A stretch of DNA of 64,000 bases from Acidovorax benzenivorans (lineage in GTDB: Bacteria > Pseudomonadota > Gammaproteobacteria > Burkholderiales > Burkholderiaceae_C). Where the stretch lies: the NCBI RefSeq assembly GCF_028680575.1, contig NZ_JAPCKI010000004.1:403450-467449 (forward strand). Reading direction: 5' to 3'. The notes beneath the pieces are model-generated. The model did not search any database, was not told the origin of the DNA, and saw nothing but the letters and a program-made list of their open reading frames with translations. Of this stretch, positions 1 to 8,000 are shown in pieces; the first letter of the stretch is position 1, and every line of letters begins with the position of its first letter. Both the position numbers and the translations under genes were made by a program.

Positions 1-1
1 G

Positions 2-1129
2 CGCGCCACCAAACACTCCCTGCGGCTGCTGGCGACCGCTGCACTAGTCTTCTGCGCTCAGGCCATGGCGCAAGTCACTCCGGTGGCTGATGGCGGTGCC
101 GCAGCGCCGGACGAATGGCTGCTGGCCAAGACCGGGCCGCGCTGGTTTCAAATCACGCAGCCGAGCCCGAATCCGAGCACGCTCAGCACCCGCGCGCCAT
201 CGGCTGGAGAAAAGGCCCTCGTGGACCGCGCTCGCGCCCTCGTCGGCCAACGGCCCGCCAAGGCCTTTGCGCTGATGGATGGCAACACCATCGTGTACTC
301 CGCGTTCAACGCCCCGGCCGACTCCGAATCCCTGTTCTTCGGCATGTCCATGGGCAAGACGGTCACGGCCATGGCAACGGGACAAGCCATCTGCGCGGGC
401 AAGCTCACGCTGCAGTCCAAGGCCGGAGACGTGCTGCCGGAACTTCAGGGCAAAGCCCTGGGCAATGCCACGGTGCACGATCTGCTGCGCATGGCATCGG
501 GTGCAGCAGAGCAAAACGGCGACAGCACCATCTGGACGCCAGAGCAGACCAAAGACTGGAACCAGGGCCTTCTGAACCTCGCAGAGTTGATTGCCACGGA
601 TCGCATCTCCAAGGCGGCGCGCGGTGCGTTCTCGGAGTACAAGCCCGGCGAGGTGTTCGCGTACAAATCCACGGACCCCATGACACTCGGTCTCATGGTC
701 AGCCGCGCGACTGGCATGCCGCTGAGTCAGTGGATTCAAGAGCAGGTGCTCAACCCGATGGGCGCCGCGCATCCGGGGCTGTACTCTCAGGACCGCGCCA
801 AGAACGGACTCGGGGACTCCGGCATGCGGCTGCGCATGGAAGACTGGATGCGCTTCGCTGTGTGGGTCAAGGAGTCGTCCAAGAAATCGGACTGCTTCGG
901 TGGCTTCGTGAAAGCTGCGATGGCCAAGCAGATCGGCAACGACCGCAACCCTGCGGCTCGCAAGCATGGACGGATGTTCGGGGGCTATGGCTACCTTATG
1001 TGGACGGAAAACACCACGGCACCTGGCACGGCATGGGCCACTGGGTGGGGTGGTCAGCGTATCGGCTGGACCTACGGCAACGACCGGATGGTGGTCGTAT
1101 TCTCCAGCAGAGAGGCGTGGATACCGTAG
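2..1129 (+). CDS. Serine hydrolase of the beta-lactamase (class C/EstB-like) family, 5' end cut by the window
   Basis: The reading frame is open from base 2 and begins inside a signal peptide (hydrophobic LLATAALVF, then AQAMA before QVTP), so the true start is outside the window and the product is exported. The SxxK nucleophile motif is SMGK (in FFGMSMGKTV), the second motif is a YxS-type AYKS, and a GWGGQ stretch stands where the family has its third motif. This is the fold of class C beta-lactamases, DD-peptidases and EstB-type esterases; the substrate cannot be predicted. The frame stops at TAG (1127-1129), but codons after it continue in frame as VYELARDWGKAAH to TGA at 1169-1171, which reads like the normal family C-terminus. 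The TAG is therefore probably a late nonsense mutation. A small hairpin (TACCGAT-AGCA-ATCGGTA) follows near 1174-1191. Confidence 0.82.
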   Translation, partial: RATKHSLRLLATAALVFCAQAMAQVTPVADGGAAAPDEWLLAKTGPRWFQITQPSPNPSTLSTRAPSAGEKALVDRARALVGQRPAKAFALMDGNTIVYSAFNAPADSESLFFGMSMGKTVTAMATGQAICAGKLTLQSKAGDVLPELQGKALGNATVHDLLRMASGAAEQNGDSTIWTPEQTKDWNQGLLNLAELIATDRISKAARGAFSEYKPGEVFAYKSTDPMTLGLMVSRATGMPLSQWIQEQVLNPMGAAHPGLYSQDRAKNGLGDSGMRLRMEDWMRFAVWVKESSKKSDCFGGFVKAAMAKQIGNDRNPAARKHGRMFGGYGYLMWTENTTAPGTAWATGWGGQRIGWTYGNDRMVVVFSSREAWIP

Positions 1130-1340
1130 GTGTATGAGCTCGCGCGAGACTGGGGAAAAGCGGCTCACTGAAATACCGATAGCAATCGGTACTGAGCTTC
1201 GGCAAGATGAACTTATGCAGCAATTCCGGTGACTGGAACGGTGGTAACGAGCACCAGTAACAGTACGGAGGTTTGACTGCTAGGGCCTACCGGAACGGCA
1301 CTGCGAGCAATTTCAATCATGCTCGAAGTGCCTACCCTCG

Positions 1341-2492
1341 TCAGTAGTTCTTGAACATACGATGCTGAGGTGCGGGGCGGAGCCAGGCCGCCTCGTTTTG
1401 AGTTTTGACCTCCCACGCACTGCGCGCCACTGGGTCATACATAAAGCCGTTTTCCACTGCCCACTCAGGTGGCTCGACTATCGACGCCGGGTTAGTGAGA
1501 TCGGACCATTTGATCGCGCCTTCGGGCAAAGGGCGCACAGACAGATCAATGCCATACAACGCCAAAATCTGTTTGCGGCGACGGAAATACGCCGACTCAC
1601 TGGTGCAGAAATTCAGGGGGTCGCGGCCATCGAGCCAAAGCGCAATAAGGGTGCGATGCCCAAGACTCGCATTCTCCAAAAGCAGTTCACGCTGGTCGAG
1701 GGGCGGCATGTCTTGCAGAGGTATCTTTTGAACTGCGTTGATGTGCAGTTCCCGGGCCGATCCCGGCAGCCAGAGTGAGCCTCGGTTGAGCGGGCGATCC
1801 TTGCTGTTCACGCTGCGCATGTGGCGGGTTTCGATGCGCACAATGTTGGCAAGGTGTTCTTCCATCATCTGGTCGAAATCTATGCCGATCCCGATGCGCT
1901 GGAAGTCGGCTGGCATGTTGCCCAGCAGGGCGAATTTGTGCCGGCATAGACGATCCAAAAAGTAGTTGTACTTGTCATAAACCGCCACGCTCAGGTCGCG
2001 CGAATCAGGCCACAAGCGAATGCCGATACCTCTCTCCATGGGAACTGCCCGCAACGACGAATCAGCATGACGACGGATGTTGTCACAGAGCTTCGGAATC
2101 AGCCCTCGCGGGAGTCGATAGTGCTCAGCAACATGAGCCTCGTGAACTTCGTATTCACCGCTCGAAAGTGCTGCAAAAACCGATGCCGGGCAGTCGATTC
2201 CCAAAGTCTGAAACACCAGCAAGACCGATGCTTTGGCCACAGCTTGTAAGTCGTTGGAGCCCATGCCGTTGTGGCCCTGAATCCACTTCGCCGGTGAGCC
2301 GCTGAAACGCATGCGCGGCTGCTTGCCACGGGTCTCCACCTGTACAGTGAAGTCTGGGGCGCCACTGGCAGAACGTACTTTGACTTCGGTGAGCGAGTGT
2401 GTTGCAGCTCCGCTGGGCTGAAGAGTAGTGACAGGTTTGCCAATTTCTGGAAAGTCGTCACCGTCGATGGTTATGTTGATGAAGTCGATCAT
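1341..2492 (-). CDS. Phage/plasmid replication protein of the II/X type (putative rolling-circle Rep)
   Basis: This 383-aa protein starts MIDFINITIDGDDF and has the length and general layout of replication initiators annotated as phage/plasmid replication, gene II/X family, known from filamentous phages and small plasmids. Such proteins nick the plus origin and start rolling-circle synthesis. A conserved-looking stretch is AVYDKYNYFLDRL, near the middle, with tyrosines that could serve as nicking residues; I cannot assign the catalytic one. It is the last gene of the element, downstream of the RepA-like ATPase and separated from it by about 170 bases rich in repeats. No clear ribosome binding site precedes the ATG. 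The assignment rests on family resemblance from memory and gene context. Confidence 0.6.
   Translation of the reverse strand: MIDFINITIDGDDFPEIGKPVTTLQPSGAATHSLTEVKVRSASGAPDFTVQVETRGKQPRMRFSGSPAKWIQGHNGMGSNDLQAVAKASVLLVFQTLGIDCPASVFAALSSGEYEVHEAHVAEHYRLPRGLIPKLCDNIRRHADSSLRAVPMERGIGIRLWPDSRDLSVAVYDKYNYFLDRLCRHKFALLGNMPADFQRIGIGIDFDQMMEEHLANIVRIETRHMRSVNSKDRPLNRGSLWLPGSARELHINAVQKIPLQDMPPLDQRELLLENASLGHRTLIALWLDGRDPLNFCTSESAYFRRRKQILALYGIDLSVRPLPEGAIKWSDLTNPASIVEPPEWAVENGFMYDPVARSAWEVKTQNEAAWLRPAPQHRMFKNY
1343..1354. repeat. Left 12-bp direct repeat, candidate attachment site
   Basis: AGTAGTTCTTGA occurs here and at 6645-6656, bracketing the integrase-to-rep block. It lies in the last codons of the rep gene. 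If the two copies recombined to form a circle, the rep stop codon TGA would be replaced by TAG, so the gene would stay intact. Twelve matching bases could still be chance. Confidence 0.4.
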
Positions 2493-2500
2493 GGTGATGT

Positions 2501-2668
2501 GTGCATGGTGGTCTGCAGTTCTTCATTTCTGAGCAGTACAGACCACCTATCCAATAGTGACAGTGATCTCCATAGCTCTACTTGGCGATGGCACCGCGCA
2601 CGGATGCTTTGACGTGGTCGTGCATGGGTGCGCAGCGGTGCATTCGCTAGTGGATGCACATGTGCATC
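2501..2668. other. Putative replication origin: iteron-like GTGCAT motifs, a hairpin and a palindrome
   Basis: The gap between the two replication genes contains five GTGCAT motifs (2501-2506, 2620-2625, 2638-2643, 2662-2667, and inverted at 2654-2659). It also holds a 9-bp inverted repeat GGTGGTCTG/CAGACCACC (2507-2515 and 2539-2547, 23-nt loop) and a perfect 16-bp palindrome (2653-2668) overlapping the end of the RepA-like gene. This density next to rep genes fits an origin or Rep-binding region. Function is inferred from sequence and position only. Confidence 0.45.
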
Positions 2669-3632
2669 ACTTCGTTTTGAGCCAGCGGCCGACCGTCGTG
2701 CGATCAACACCCAGCTCGTCGGCAATGGCGACCTGCGACATGCCCTTGGCCTTCATCGCATGGGCTTTTTCGATGCGCGGGTCCTGGTGCATGCCTGTTT
2801 TGTGGTGCCAGGACACTTCGCCGTTCTCACCTTGGAGAAGCGTCGCCGCGATAGGCTGGACCTCGGTGTTTGCCAGGTGGCGGGATTTCTCCCAGACCAG
2901 GTTGAAACGCAGGGCGCCATCACCGGCAACGTCGTCCACCGGCTTGAGGGCCACCGACCAGTCTAGGGCATCCTCATGGCTGCTGCTGCCACGCTGCTTG
3001 CCCGTCTTGCCGGTATGGTGGATCACGATCACCGTGCGGCCAGCGCGTTTGTGACCGAGCATCCAGCGCATCATGGGCGCCCAGGCCTCAGCGGTTTCGC
3101 GGCCGTCACCGCTCCAGGCTGAGTAGTTGTCGATAAAGATGACATCCCATTCCGTTCCGATCATCTGGTCAATGGCACGCTGACCTTCTACCGTGTTGAT
3201 CGAGGGCAGCAGATCGGTAAAGGCTTCAGGAGTGAAGAGTTCTAGATTGTCGGGAGGGTCCACTTTGAAGCTGTCGCACAGAGACAGGATGCGCTGGCGC
3301 AGGGTGAAAAGGTCCATCTCGCCATCAAGGTAGATGACGCGACGAGCGCGACGTGATTTGCGGCCGAGGAAGGAGATGCAGGCGCTGATGCAGATGGCCA
3401 GACTCAGCGCCACCCAGGTCTTACCGCGACCGCGCGGTCCGAACAGCATGCCGGTCTGGTTGGATTGGATGAGACGGCCCCAGTGGTTCTTGCGGCGTGG
3501 CACTTCGAGGTGCACGAACTTGGCTGCGGAGATCAAATGCATTTCGCTGCGAGGGCGAAACAGCCCGTCGCTTGGCTCCGGCATTGGGGTGCGGGGGCGC
3601 GCCACCTTCGCTGATTGAGAGGTTGTTTTCAT
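2667..3632 (-). CDS. RepA-like AAA ATPase (hexameric helicase family) with C-terminal HTH
   Basis: The 321-aa product has a Walker A motif GPRGRGKT (residues about 65-72), a Walker B strand VIFIDN, and the IVIHHTGKTGKQRGSS segment typical of RepA/AAA_25 ATPases that act as replicative helicases of plasmids and integrated elements. A short C-terminal helix-turn-helix (MSQVAIADELGVDRTTVGRW) resembles those of resolvases and phage regulators. I chose the ATG at 3632 because upstream codons look non-coding. It lies between an unknown gene and the putative origin, which supports a replication role. Finding it together with a II/X-type Rep is unusual, since the two normally serve different replication modes. 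Confidence 0.7.
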   Translation of the reverse strand: MKTTSQSAKVARPRTPMPEPSDGLFRPRSEMHLISAAKFVHLEVPRRKNHWGRLIQSNQTGMLFGPRGRGKTWVALSLAICISACISFLGRKSRRARRVIYLDGEMDLFTLRQRILSLCDSFKVDPPDNLELFTPEAFTDLLPSINTVEGQRAIDQMIGTEWDVIFIDNYSAWSGDGRETAEAWAPMMRWMLGHKRAGRTVIVIHHTGKTGKQRGSSSHEDALDWSVALKPVDDVAGDGALRFNLVWEKSRHLANTEVQPIAATLLQGENGEVSWHHKTGMHQDPRIEKAHAMKAKGMSQVAIADELGVDRTTVGRWLKTK

Positions 3633-3690
3633 GATTGGTTGGAAGCCACGGCTGCGACTGCAGCCGTGAGACTTGAGATGTGTTCGGTAT

Positions 3691-4233
3691 TTACAGCGAC
3701 GGTGTTGCTTCGTGAGAAACCGCCAGTACGGGCTGAGCAACGCGCGGGCTGCAGGTGATATGGACCTCGCGGGTGATCTTGCCCTCGCGCTTACCGCAAG
3801 TGCCGGTGACTACGATCTCTTGGTCGTTGTCGGTGACGTGGCGGTACGTGTTTGCCTGTGCGTTCAGGTACGTCGCGCCCTTCAACTTGCCGCGCGTGCA
3901 CGTGGAAAGGATGGTCTCGGAATACTGAGCACCAAACTTGTCCAGAAGGAACGCTGGCGTGAGATAGCAGCGGCTCAGTGCAGCCTTGGCTTCGGCTGTG
4001 ATGTAGACGTGTGCGAGATCAAAGATTTGGATGTGGAGGCGGAACTCAGGCTGGTCGATTGAGAGCTTCGAGCGCTTGTGAATCGACAAGGTCTTGTCTG
4101 CAATCAGCGCTTGAAGGTCAACCTGATCCAAGAGATCAGCAACTGTGCCGTCAGAGAGTTTGGCATCGGTGGCCACAACAGGCTGCTGCGTTTCCAAGTC
4201 CTGGGCTTGAGGAGATACAGAAGAAATGGGCAT
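3691..4233 (-). CDS. Hypothetical protein of the integrative element (180 aa)
   Basis: I do not recognise this protein. It starts at an ATG preceded by AGGA six bases upstream. It has no signal peptide or membrane segment. The acidic N-terminal part (SDGTVADLLDQVDLQALI) is followed by a mixed alpha/beta-looking region ending in VVTGTCGKREGKITREVHI. It is encoded just upstream of the RepA-like gene on the same strand, so it may take part in replication or its control, for example as a DNA-binding accessory protein. That role is a guess from position. Confidence 0.65.
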   Translation of the reverse strand: MPISSVSPQAQDLETQQPVVATDAKLSDGTVADLLDQVDLQALIADKTLSIHKRSKLSIDQPEFRLHIQIFDLAHVYITAEAKAALSRCYLTPAFLLDKFGAQYSETILSTCTRGKLKGATYLNAQANTYRHVTDNDQEIVVTGTCGKREGKITREVHITCSPRVAQPVLAVSHEATPSL

Positions 4234-4377
4234 GAGTAGTCCTTTGCCACCAGCCGAAGCTGTGGCACTTTCAATAAAAAGTAAGGGAGGTGCGCCGTCT
4301 AAAGGGCGGTAAGCAGGGACAATGACCGGGACAAGGACATGGTCGGCCTGCGAAGAGCGTTGGCAGATTGCGTGGTG

Positions 4378-4650
4378 CTACCGCAGCGCCTTGCGTTGCT
4401 CGGTCTTGGCGTCGCGCTCAGCGATGCGCTGCTCCAGCCAAGCTTCAACCTCGTCAGCTACGAAGCCCACGCAGCGGGCGCCAATCTTGATGGGTTTGAC
4501 AAAGAGATTTTCAGCAACCATGTTGTCGAGGGTGCCGTGGCTAATGTCGAGCATCTCGCATACCGCTGCCTTGCGGTGAATGCGGCGGTTTTTGGGTCTG
4601 CCTTTGGCCGCAATCGGGCCAAAAATCACGCTGCCAATGTCTGGGTTCAT
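4378..4650 (-). CDS. AlpA-family DNA-binding regulator (excisionase-like)
   Basis: The 90-aa protein has the small winged-helix layout of AlpA/excisionase proteins: a helix-turn-helix around AAVCEMLDISHGTLDNMV, then KPIKIGARCVGFVADEVEAW, which matches the family ending of basic strand, turn and EVxxWL helix. AlpA proteins regulate integrase expression or excision in P4-like elements. A good ribosome site (GGAG, six bases before ATG) supports the start. It lies between the integrase module and the replication module. Confidence 0.75.
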   Translation of the reverse strand: MNPDIGSVIFGPIAAKGRPKNRRIHRKAAVCEMLDISHGTLDNMVAENLFVKPIKIGARCVGFVADEVEAWLEQRIAERDAKTEQRKALR

Positions 4651-4733
4651 TTACGCTCCTTTGCGAAAAATTGAACCCCGATGATGATTTTCCGCCGCCA
4701 ATACGGAAAGTGCTCTGCTTAGCTGAATGCCAA

Positions 4734-5297
4734 CTATTTGCTGGTTTCTTTTCCGAGGCCTGCCAGCCACTTTCGTACCGTCCCCGCTTCGGGTAGCTTC
4801 TCGGTGGGCTTCCCCTCGCGTTCAAGCACCACGTTCTCAGCGGTCTTCTTGTCCAGCCACTGATCCGCGAACGCGGATGCCGACCTCTTGCTGGTGTCCC
4901 TATGCCAAGCTTGTTGAACCTGAGCTTTGAGAGGGCCGTACCCACTCGCTTTTACCTTGCCACCTTTGCTAGTCTGACTGTGATGCTGAAGCTTCGATTT
5001 TCCGGTGAGCATCACCATTGCAATGAGTTCTGCTGACGGAGGATGTTGTCGCAGATGAGCCAGGAGGTCTTCAATCTCTCCGGTGTCACAGAGGCTCCAC
5101 AACTCGTTTGCGGCGCCCTCGTTTTCCAGAAGCTTCAAGATTGTTGGTCGAGCGATGGCTATCGTACGAAAGCGAACGAGATAGTCAGAAAAATCGGTTG
5201 GAACAACGAAGGTGCGTTCTGCGAGGGCGCTGTCTGCCGACTCGGCCCTACGCCGGAACTCTTGCCGATCAAAAGGAGGCTTAGGCTTTCTCTTCAT
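4734..5297 (-). CDS. Hypothetical protein overlapping the integrase end (187 aa)
   Basis: I do not recognise a family. The protein is rich in charged residues, soluble, and lacks motifs I can name. It contains a Lys/Gln-rich central part (LTGKSKLQHHSQTSKGGKVK) and ends in ALAGL-type helices. Its start overlaps the last 17 bases of the integrase gene, so the two are translationally linked. It could be an element-specific accessory factor or cargo; nothing visible decides between these. Confidence 0.6.
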   Translation of the reverse strand: MKRKPKPPFDRQEFRRRAESADSALAERTFVVPTDFSDYLVRFRTIAIARPTILKLLENEGAANELWSLCDTGEIEDLLAHLRQHPPSAELIAMVMLTGKSKLQHHSQTSKGGKVKASGYGPLKAQVQQAWHRDTSKRSASAFADQWLDKKTAENVVLEREGKPTEKLPEAGTVRKWLAGLGKETSK

Positions 5298-6534
5298 TCG
5301 TGGTCTCGCCTGCGTCGGCGGTTTGTGCCAGGTATGCTGCCCACTCGTCCATCAGCTTGCGCCGTTTTTCGACCATGTCGGATCGGTGATAGGCCCGGAC
5401 GTATGCGTCTCCGACCACGTGGGAAAGGGCGACTTCAAGCATTTCGTGCTCGTAATGCGCAATTTCCGCACCCCAGGTCCGGAAGCTCGCGCGGAACCCA
5501 TGCATGGTGAAGTCGTACCCCATCCGCCGCAGCAACTGCGTGAAAGTCATGTCGCTCAGCGCGTGACCTTGGAGGTTCCTGAAGATCAAGCCGGAATGAG
5601 GCGTATCGGACTTTCTGAGCTTCGCGGCCGCTTGAAGGACGCGCACTGCTGCATCTGACAGTGGAACCGTGTGCTCGCGGCCTGCTTTCATCCGTTCTTT
5701 CGGGATGGTCCAGCAGCGTGCATCCATGTCGATTTCCTCCCAGACTGCATTCCGCACCTCCCCCGATCTTGCGGCTGTGAGGACGATGAAAGCAAACGCC
5801 AGCTTCACCACGTCCCCAGAAGTGCTGCGAGACACTGCTAGGAGTAGCGCTCCTACTTCGGAGTACGGACAGGCCGCGTGGTGCTCTACCACCCGCTGCT
5901 TCGAGTTTTTTGGAAGAGATTTCTTGAGTTGGTCCCAGGCTTCGCTATCGAGGCCATCGCAGTACCCCATGGCCGCACCATGGTTGATGACGGTACGAAT
6001 GCGCTGGAGAACCCGTGACGCTGTTTCCGCCTTTTCTTTCCAGATGGGCAGCAGAGCCGCGCGCATGTGCTCTCTTGTCACCTCGCCCACCGGCAGGTCG
6101 CCGAACTTAGGAAAGGCATACGTGGACAAGGTGTTGATCCACTGCGCGGCATGCTTGGCGTTTTTCCAGTCGTCCTTGTTGGTTTCGTGGTACTCCTTCG
6201 CGCAATCGGAGAAGGTGATGCCCCTGCGTTTGGCCTCCAGTTGGGACGTCTGAAGCTTTGCTTTTTCTTCCCGGCGGTACTCGATAGGGTCGTGACCGTC
6301 AGCAAGGATTTGCCTGTACCGGCGTGTGCGCTCTCTCGCCTCCGCCAAACTGAAATCATCCAGAGAGCCCATTCCCATCTCTCTGGTCTTCTTGTTCAGG
6401 GTGTAGCGAAATATCCACGACCGCGATCCAGAGGCGCTAACTTGTAGGTAAAGTCCGTGGCCATCCAAGTAGTAGCCGGGCGGCTTATCTTTGGCTCTTA
6501 CAGCGGGGTCGGTTAGCAATTTTTGCTTGGTCAC
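5281..6534 (-). CDS. Tyrosine recombinase/integrase (P4-like)
   Basis: This 417-aa enzyme integrates and excises the element by site-specific recombination. The N-terminal part (YYLDGHGLYLQVSASGSRSW) is the DUF4102-type arm-binding domain of P4-family integrases. The catalytic domain shows the first Arg (TAARSGEVRNAVW), the HxxR box (MHGFRASFRTW), the third conserved His (EVALSHVVGD) and the nucleophilic Tyr in VRAYHRSD. The frame starts at GTG, directly after a low-GC upstream region. Integrases of this type usually sit at an element edge and commonly use tRNA 3' ends as targets, which fits the tRNA-Ser remnant about 150 bases away. Confidence 0.93.
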   Translation of the reverse strand: MTKQKLLTDPAVRAKDKPPGYYLDGHGLYLQVSASGSRSWIFRYTLNKKTREMGMGSLDDFSLAEARERTRRYRQILADGHDPIEYRREEKAKLQTSQLEAKRRGITFSDCAKEYHETNKDDWKNAKHAAQWINTLSTYAFPKFGDLPVGEVTREHMRAALLPIWKEKAETASRVLQRIRTVINHGAAMGYCDGLDSEAWDQLKKSLPKNSKQRVVEHHAACPYSEVGALLLAVSRSTSGDVVKLAFAFIVLTAARSGEVRNAVWEEIDMDARCWTIPKERMKAGREHTVPLSDAAVRVLQAAAKLRKSDTPHSGLIFRNLQGHALSDMTFTQLLRRMGYDFTMHGFRASFRTWGAEIAHYEHEMLEVALSHVVGDAYVRAYHRSDMVEKRRKLMDEWAAYLAQTADAGETTNEEKA

Positions 6535-6644
6535 CGTACAATCTTACCCCCATTTTATTTTTTGCTCAAACAATCTCTTTGAGTCGAAATGAGGTTGTAG
6601 AAAGACGCCGGAATGGCGTAAACACTTGGCTTCTGAGCCACTCT

Positions 6645-6656
6645 AGTAGTTCTTGA
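6645..6656. repeat. Right 12-bp direct repeat, candidate attachment site
   Basis: Second copy of AGTAGTTCTTGA, about 110 bases upstream of the integrase start, where an att site is expected. See the left copy at 1343-1354. Confidence 0.4.
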
Positions 6657-6683
6657 GGTTCTTTGGCGGTTTTTCCATACAGA

Positions 6684-6697
6684 CGCCCTCTCCGCCA
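6684..6697 (+). pseudogene. 3' remnant of a tRNA-Ser gene (end of T stem, acceptor strand, discriminator, CCA)
   Basis: CGC-CCTCTCC-G-CCA matches the last bases of bacterial serine tRNAs whose acceptor stem is GGAGAGG/CCTCTCC, and a strong terminator follows eight bases later, as after tRNA genes. The rest of the tRNA is absent upstream. This is the pattern left when an island inserts into a tRNA 3' end. The intact gene would then lie left of the window. The match is short, so chance is possible. Confidence 0.4.
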
Positions 6698-6704
6698 CAT
6701 ATCA

Positions 6705-6736
6705 ACCCAGGTGATTTCGGTCACCTGGGTTTTTTG
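6705..6736 (+). terminator. Rho-independent terminator after the tRNA-Ser remnant
   Basis: A perfect 10-bp stem ACCCAGGTGA/TCACCTGGGT with loop TTTCGG is followed by a T-run. It is oriented to end rightward transcription. Confidence 0.85.
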
Positions 6737-7153
6737 TTGTTTGGCTGCTTTTTGTACGTCAGTGCGCCACGGCTGCGCGCTGAACATCGCCGACTGGGCG
6801 CTCTGCTCGGTGTGTCGTCGATGAACTCTCCCTAAGAATCTATTCAATGTCTTTTCGGGGATCGCATTGGAGTGCACTCAGGATGAGTGGATGCTTCGGA
6901 TGCGCCGCGTGGGCTCGTGCCCATACAAGCAGCCAGGGCGCAAAAGCTCCCCTCACCGGAGCGCGGCGCCACGAAGGTTTCCGGCAGGTTTGTAAAGGCA
7001 ACAGGCCGTAACAGTTGCCCATGGAGCCCTGGTATGGCACTTGTCTTACACACGGAACTGCGGCACTTTGTTGAAATCCTAGCCAGTAGCCATTGAGGTT
7101 GCGCTGGGAGGTCATTGCGACCCCTCACCCTTTTTGCTGAAAAGGACTTCACC
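6737..7153. other. Stretch of about 420 bases without a convincing gene
   Basis: Reading frames here are short or run across the terminator, and none has a ribosome site or recognisable protein. It may hold remnants of past insertions at the tRNA site and the promoter of the small gene at 7154, but no specific element is recognised. Confidence 0.4.
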
Positions 7154-7339
7154 ATGAAACGCCATTCCTTACCGCCGGGAGCGCGCGCGTTGATAGCGTT
7201 CATCGGGACCGTGGTGCTGGCAGTGCTGGCAGCGGTGTCGTCATTGATGCCGGACGTGGCCGTGCAGTCTGTGGATTCGATGTCGCACGGGCTCACGGGG
7301 CTGGATCAGATTTTGTCTTCCAGCTTTCTGGACCGCTGA
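7154..7339 (+). CDS. Small single-pass membrane protein, hypothetical (61 aa)
   Basis: The ATG at 7154 has AAAGGA about eight bases upstream. The product has a short basic N-terminus (MKRHSLPPGAR), one membrane segment (ALIAFIGTVVLAVLAAVSSL) and a polar tail. It could be an uncleaved signal anchor or a secreted peptide. I do not recognise a family. The next gene is also a small envelope protein. Confidence 0.5.
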   Translation: MKRHSLPPGARALIAFIGTVVLAVLAAVSSLMPDVAVQSVDSMSHGLTGLDQILSSSFLDR

Positions 7340-7485
7340 GCAGTGATGTGCGCCAAATTGATGGGTGATGCGCTGCAGCGCGTGCAGGGCCAAACAGCAA
7401 CACATTAGCAAAAAGCATAGCATCAGAGTACCATTCGACGCTGCACACCGGGTTTTTCGGTGGCATTCTGGAATGGAGGACGATC

Positions 7486-7863
7486 GTGACCACACGTTTT
7501 CGCATCTCTGCAAACCGTTTCTTCTGGATTTTTCACCCCAAGTCCTGGGGTTCGATGGTATTGCTAGCCACCGTGGTGGGCTGCTCCAGCCCCCGTGACA
7601 ACGCCCTGGATGAGTTCTCGCGCTGGTACGACGGTGCCAGGGCCCAGGCCCAGGCAGGCGCCATGAGCTGGAGCGAGCTGTACAAGCAAAGCTTCGACCG
7701 CCTGACCGCCCTGCCGCCCTCGTTGCAACAGGACACCCGACTCGAAAACACCGTGCTGCTGCTGTCCGTAGCACGCAAGCTGGAGTCCAACGAAATCAGC
7801 CCCCAGCAATTCGCCATGGAGCGTGACGACATCGAGACCCAGTTGCAAGCGCGCCTGCGCTGA
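7486..7863 (+). CDS. Small putative lipoprotein, hypothetical (125 aa)
   Basis: A GTG start is preceded by GGAGGA at good spacing. The N-terminus is basic (MTTRFRISANRF), followed by a hydrophobic stretch and a lipobox-like VVGCSS, giving a probable lipid-anchored protein. The rest is helical and polar (DEFSRWYDGARAQAQAG; LLLSVARKLESNEISPQQF). No family is recognised. Its end faces the convergent MCE-operon lipoprotein gene. Confidence 0.6.
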   Translation: MTTRFRISANRFFWIFHPKSWGSMVLLATVVGCSSPRDNALDEFSRWYDGARAQAQAGAMSWSELYKQSFDRLTALPPSLQQDTRLENTVLLLSVARKLESNEISPQQFAMERDDIETQLQARLR

Positions 7864-8000
7864 TGAAGCCACAAGCGGCGGCAAAGAGCACGCCTGCGGC
7901 GCTGAAATGACCGCAGACGCGGTGGCCGAACCAGCCTGAGCGACCTATTGCGCTCGCCGCCGCTCAGCTCCCCGCCCCCTCCTTGGTGTGGTGTTGCGCA

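Larger units (their letters stand above)
1343..6656. mobile_element. Small integrative element with tyrosine integrase and two replication-type genes
   Basis: A leftward gene block holds an integrase, an AlpA-type regulator, a RepA-like ATPase, a II/X-type replication protein and two unknown proteins, with overlaps or short gaps. It looks less GC-rich than the flanks. A 12-bp direct repeat (AGTAGTTCTTGA) lies at both edges and is proposed as the att core, giving an element of about 5.3 kb. No coat, assembly, relaxase or partition gene is visible, so it is neither a complete filamentous prophage nor a conjugative element. The boundaries are inference; a tRNA-Ser 3' remnant at 6684-6697 suggests an alternative in which a larger island extends left beyond the window. 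Confidence 0.6.

Noticed and set aside
6566..6877. Leftward frame of 103 codons between the integrase and the small genes
   Set aside because: It runs through the tRNA-Ser remnant and a strong terminator and has no ribosome site.
6844..7296. Leftward frame of 150 codons overlapping the small membrane-protein gene
   Set aside because: No family resemblance; it is antisense to a better-supported small gene and lacks a ribosome site.
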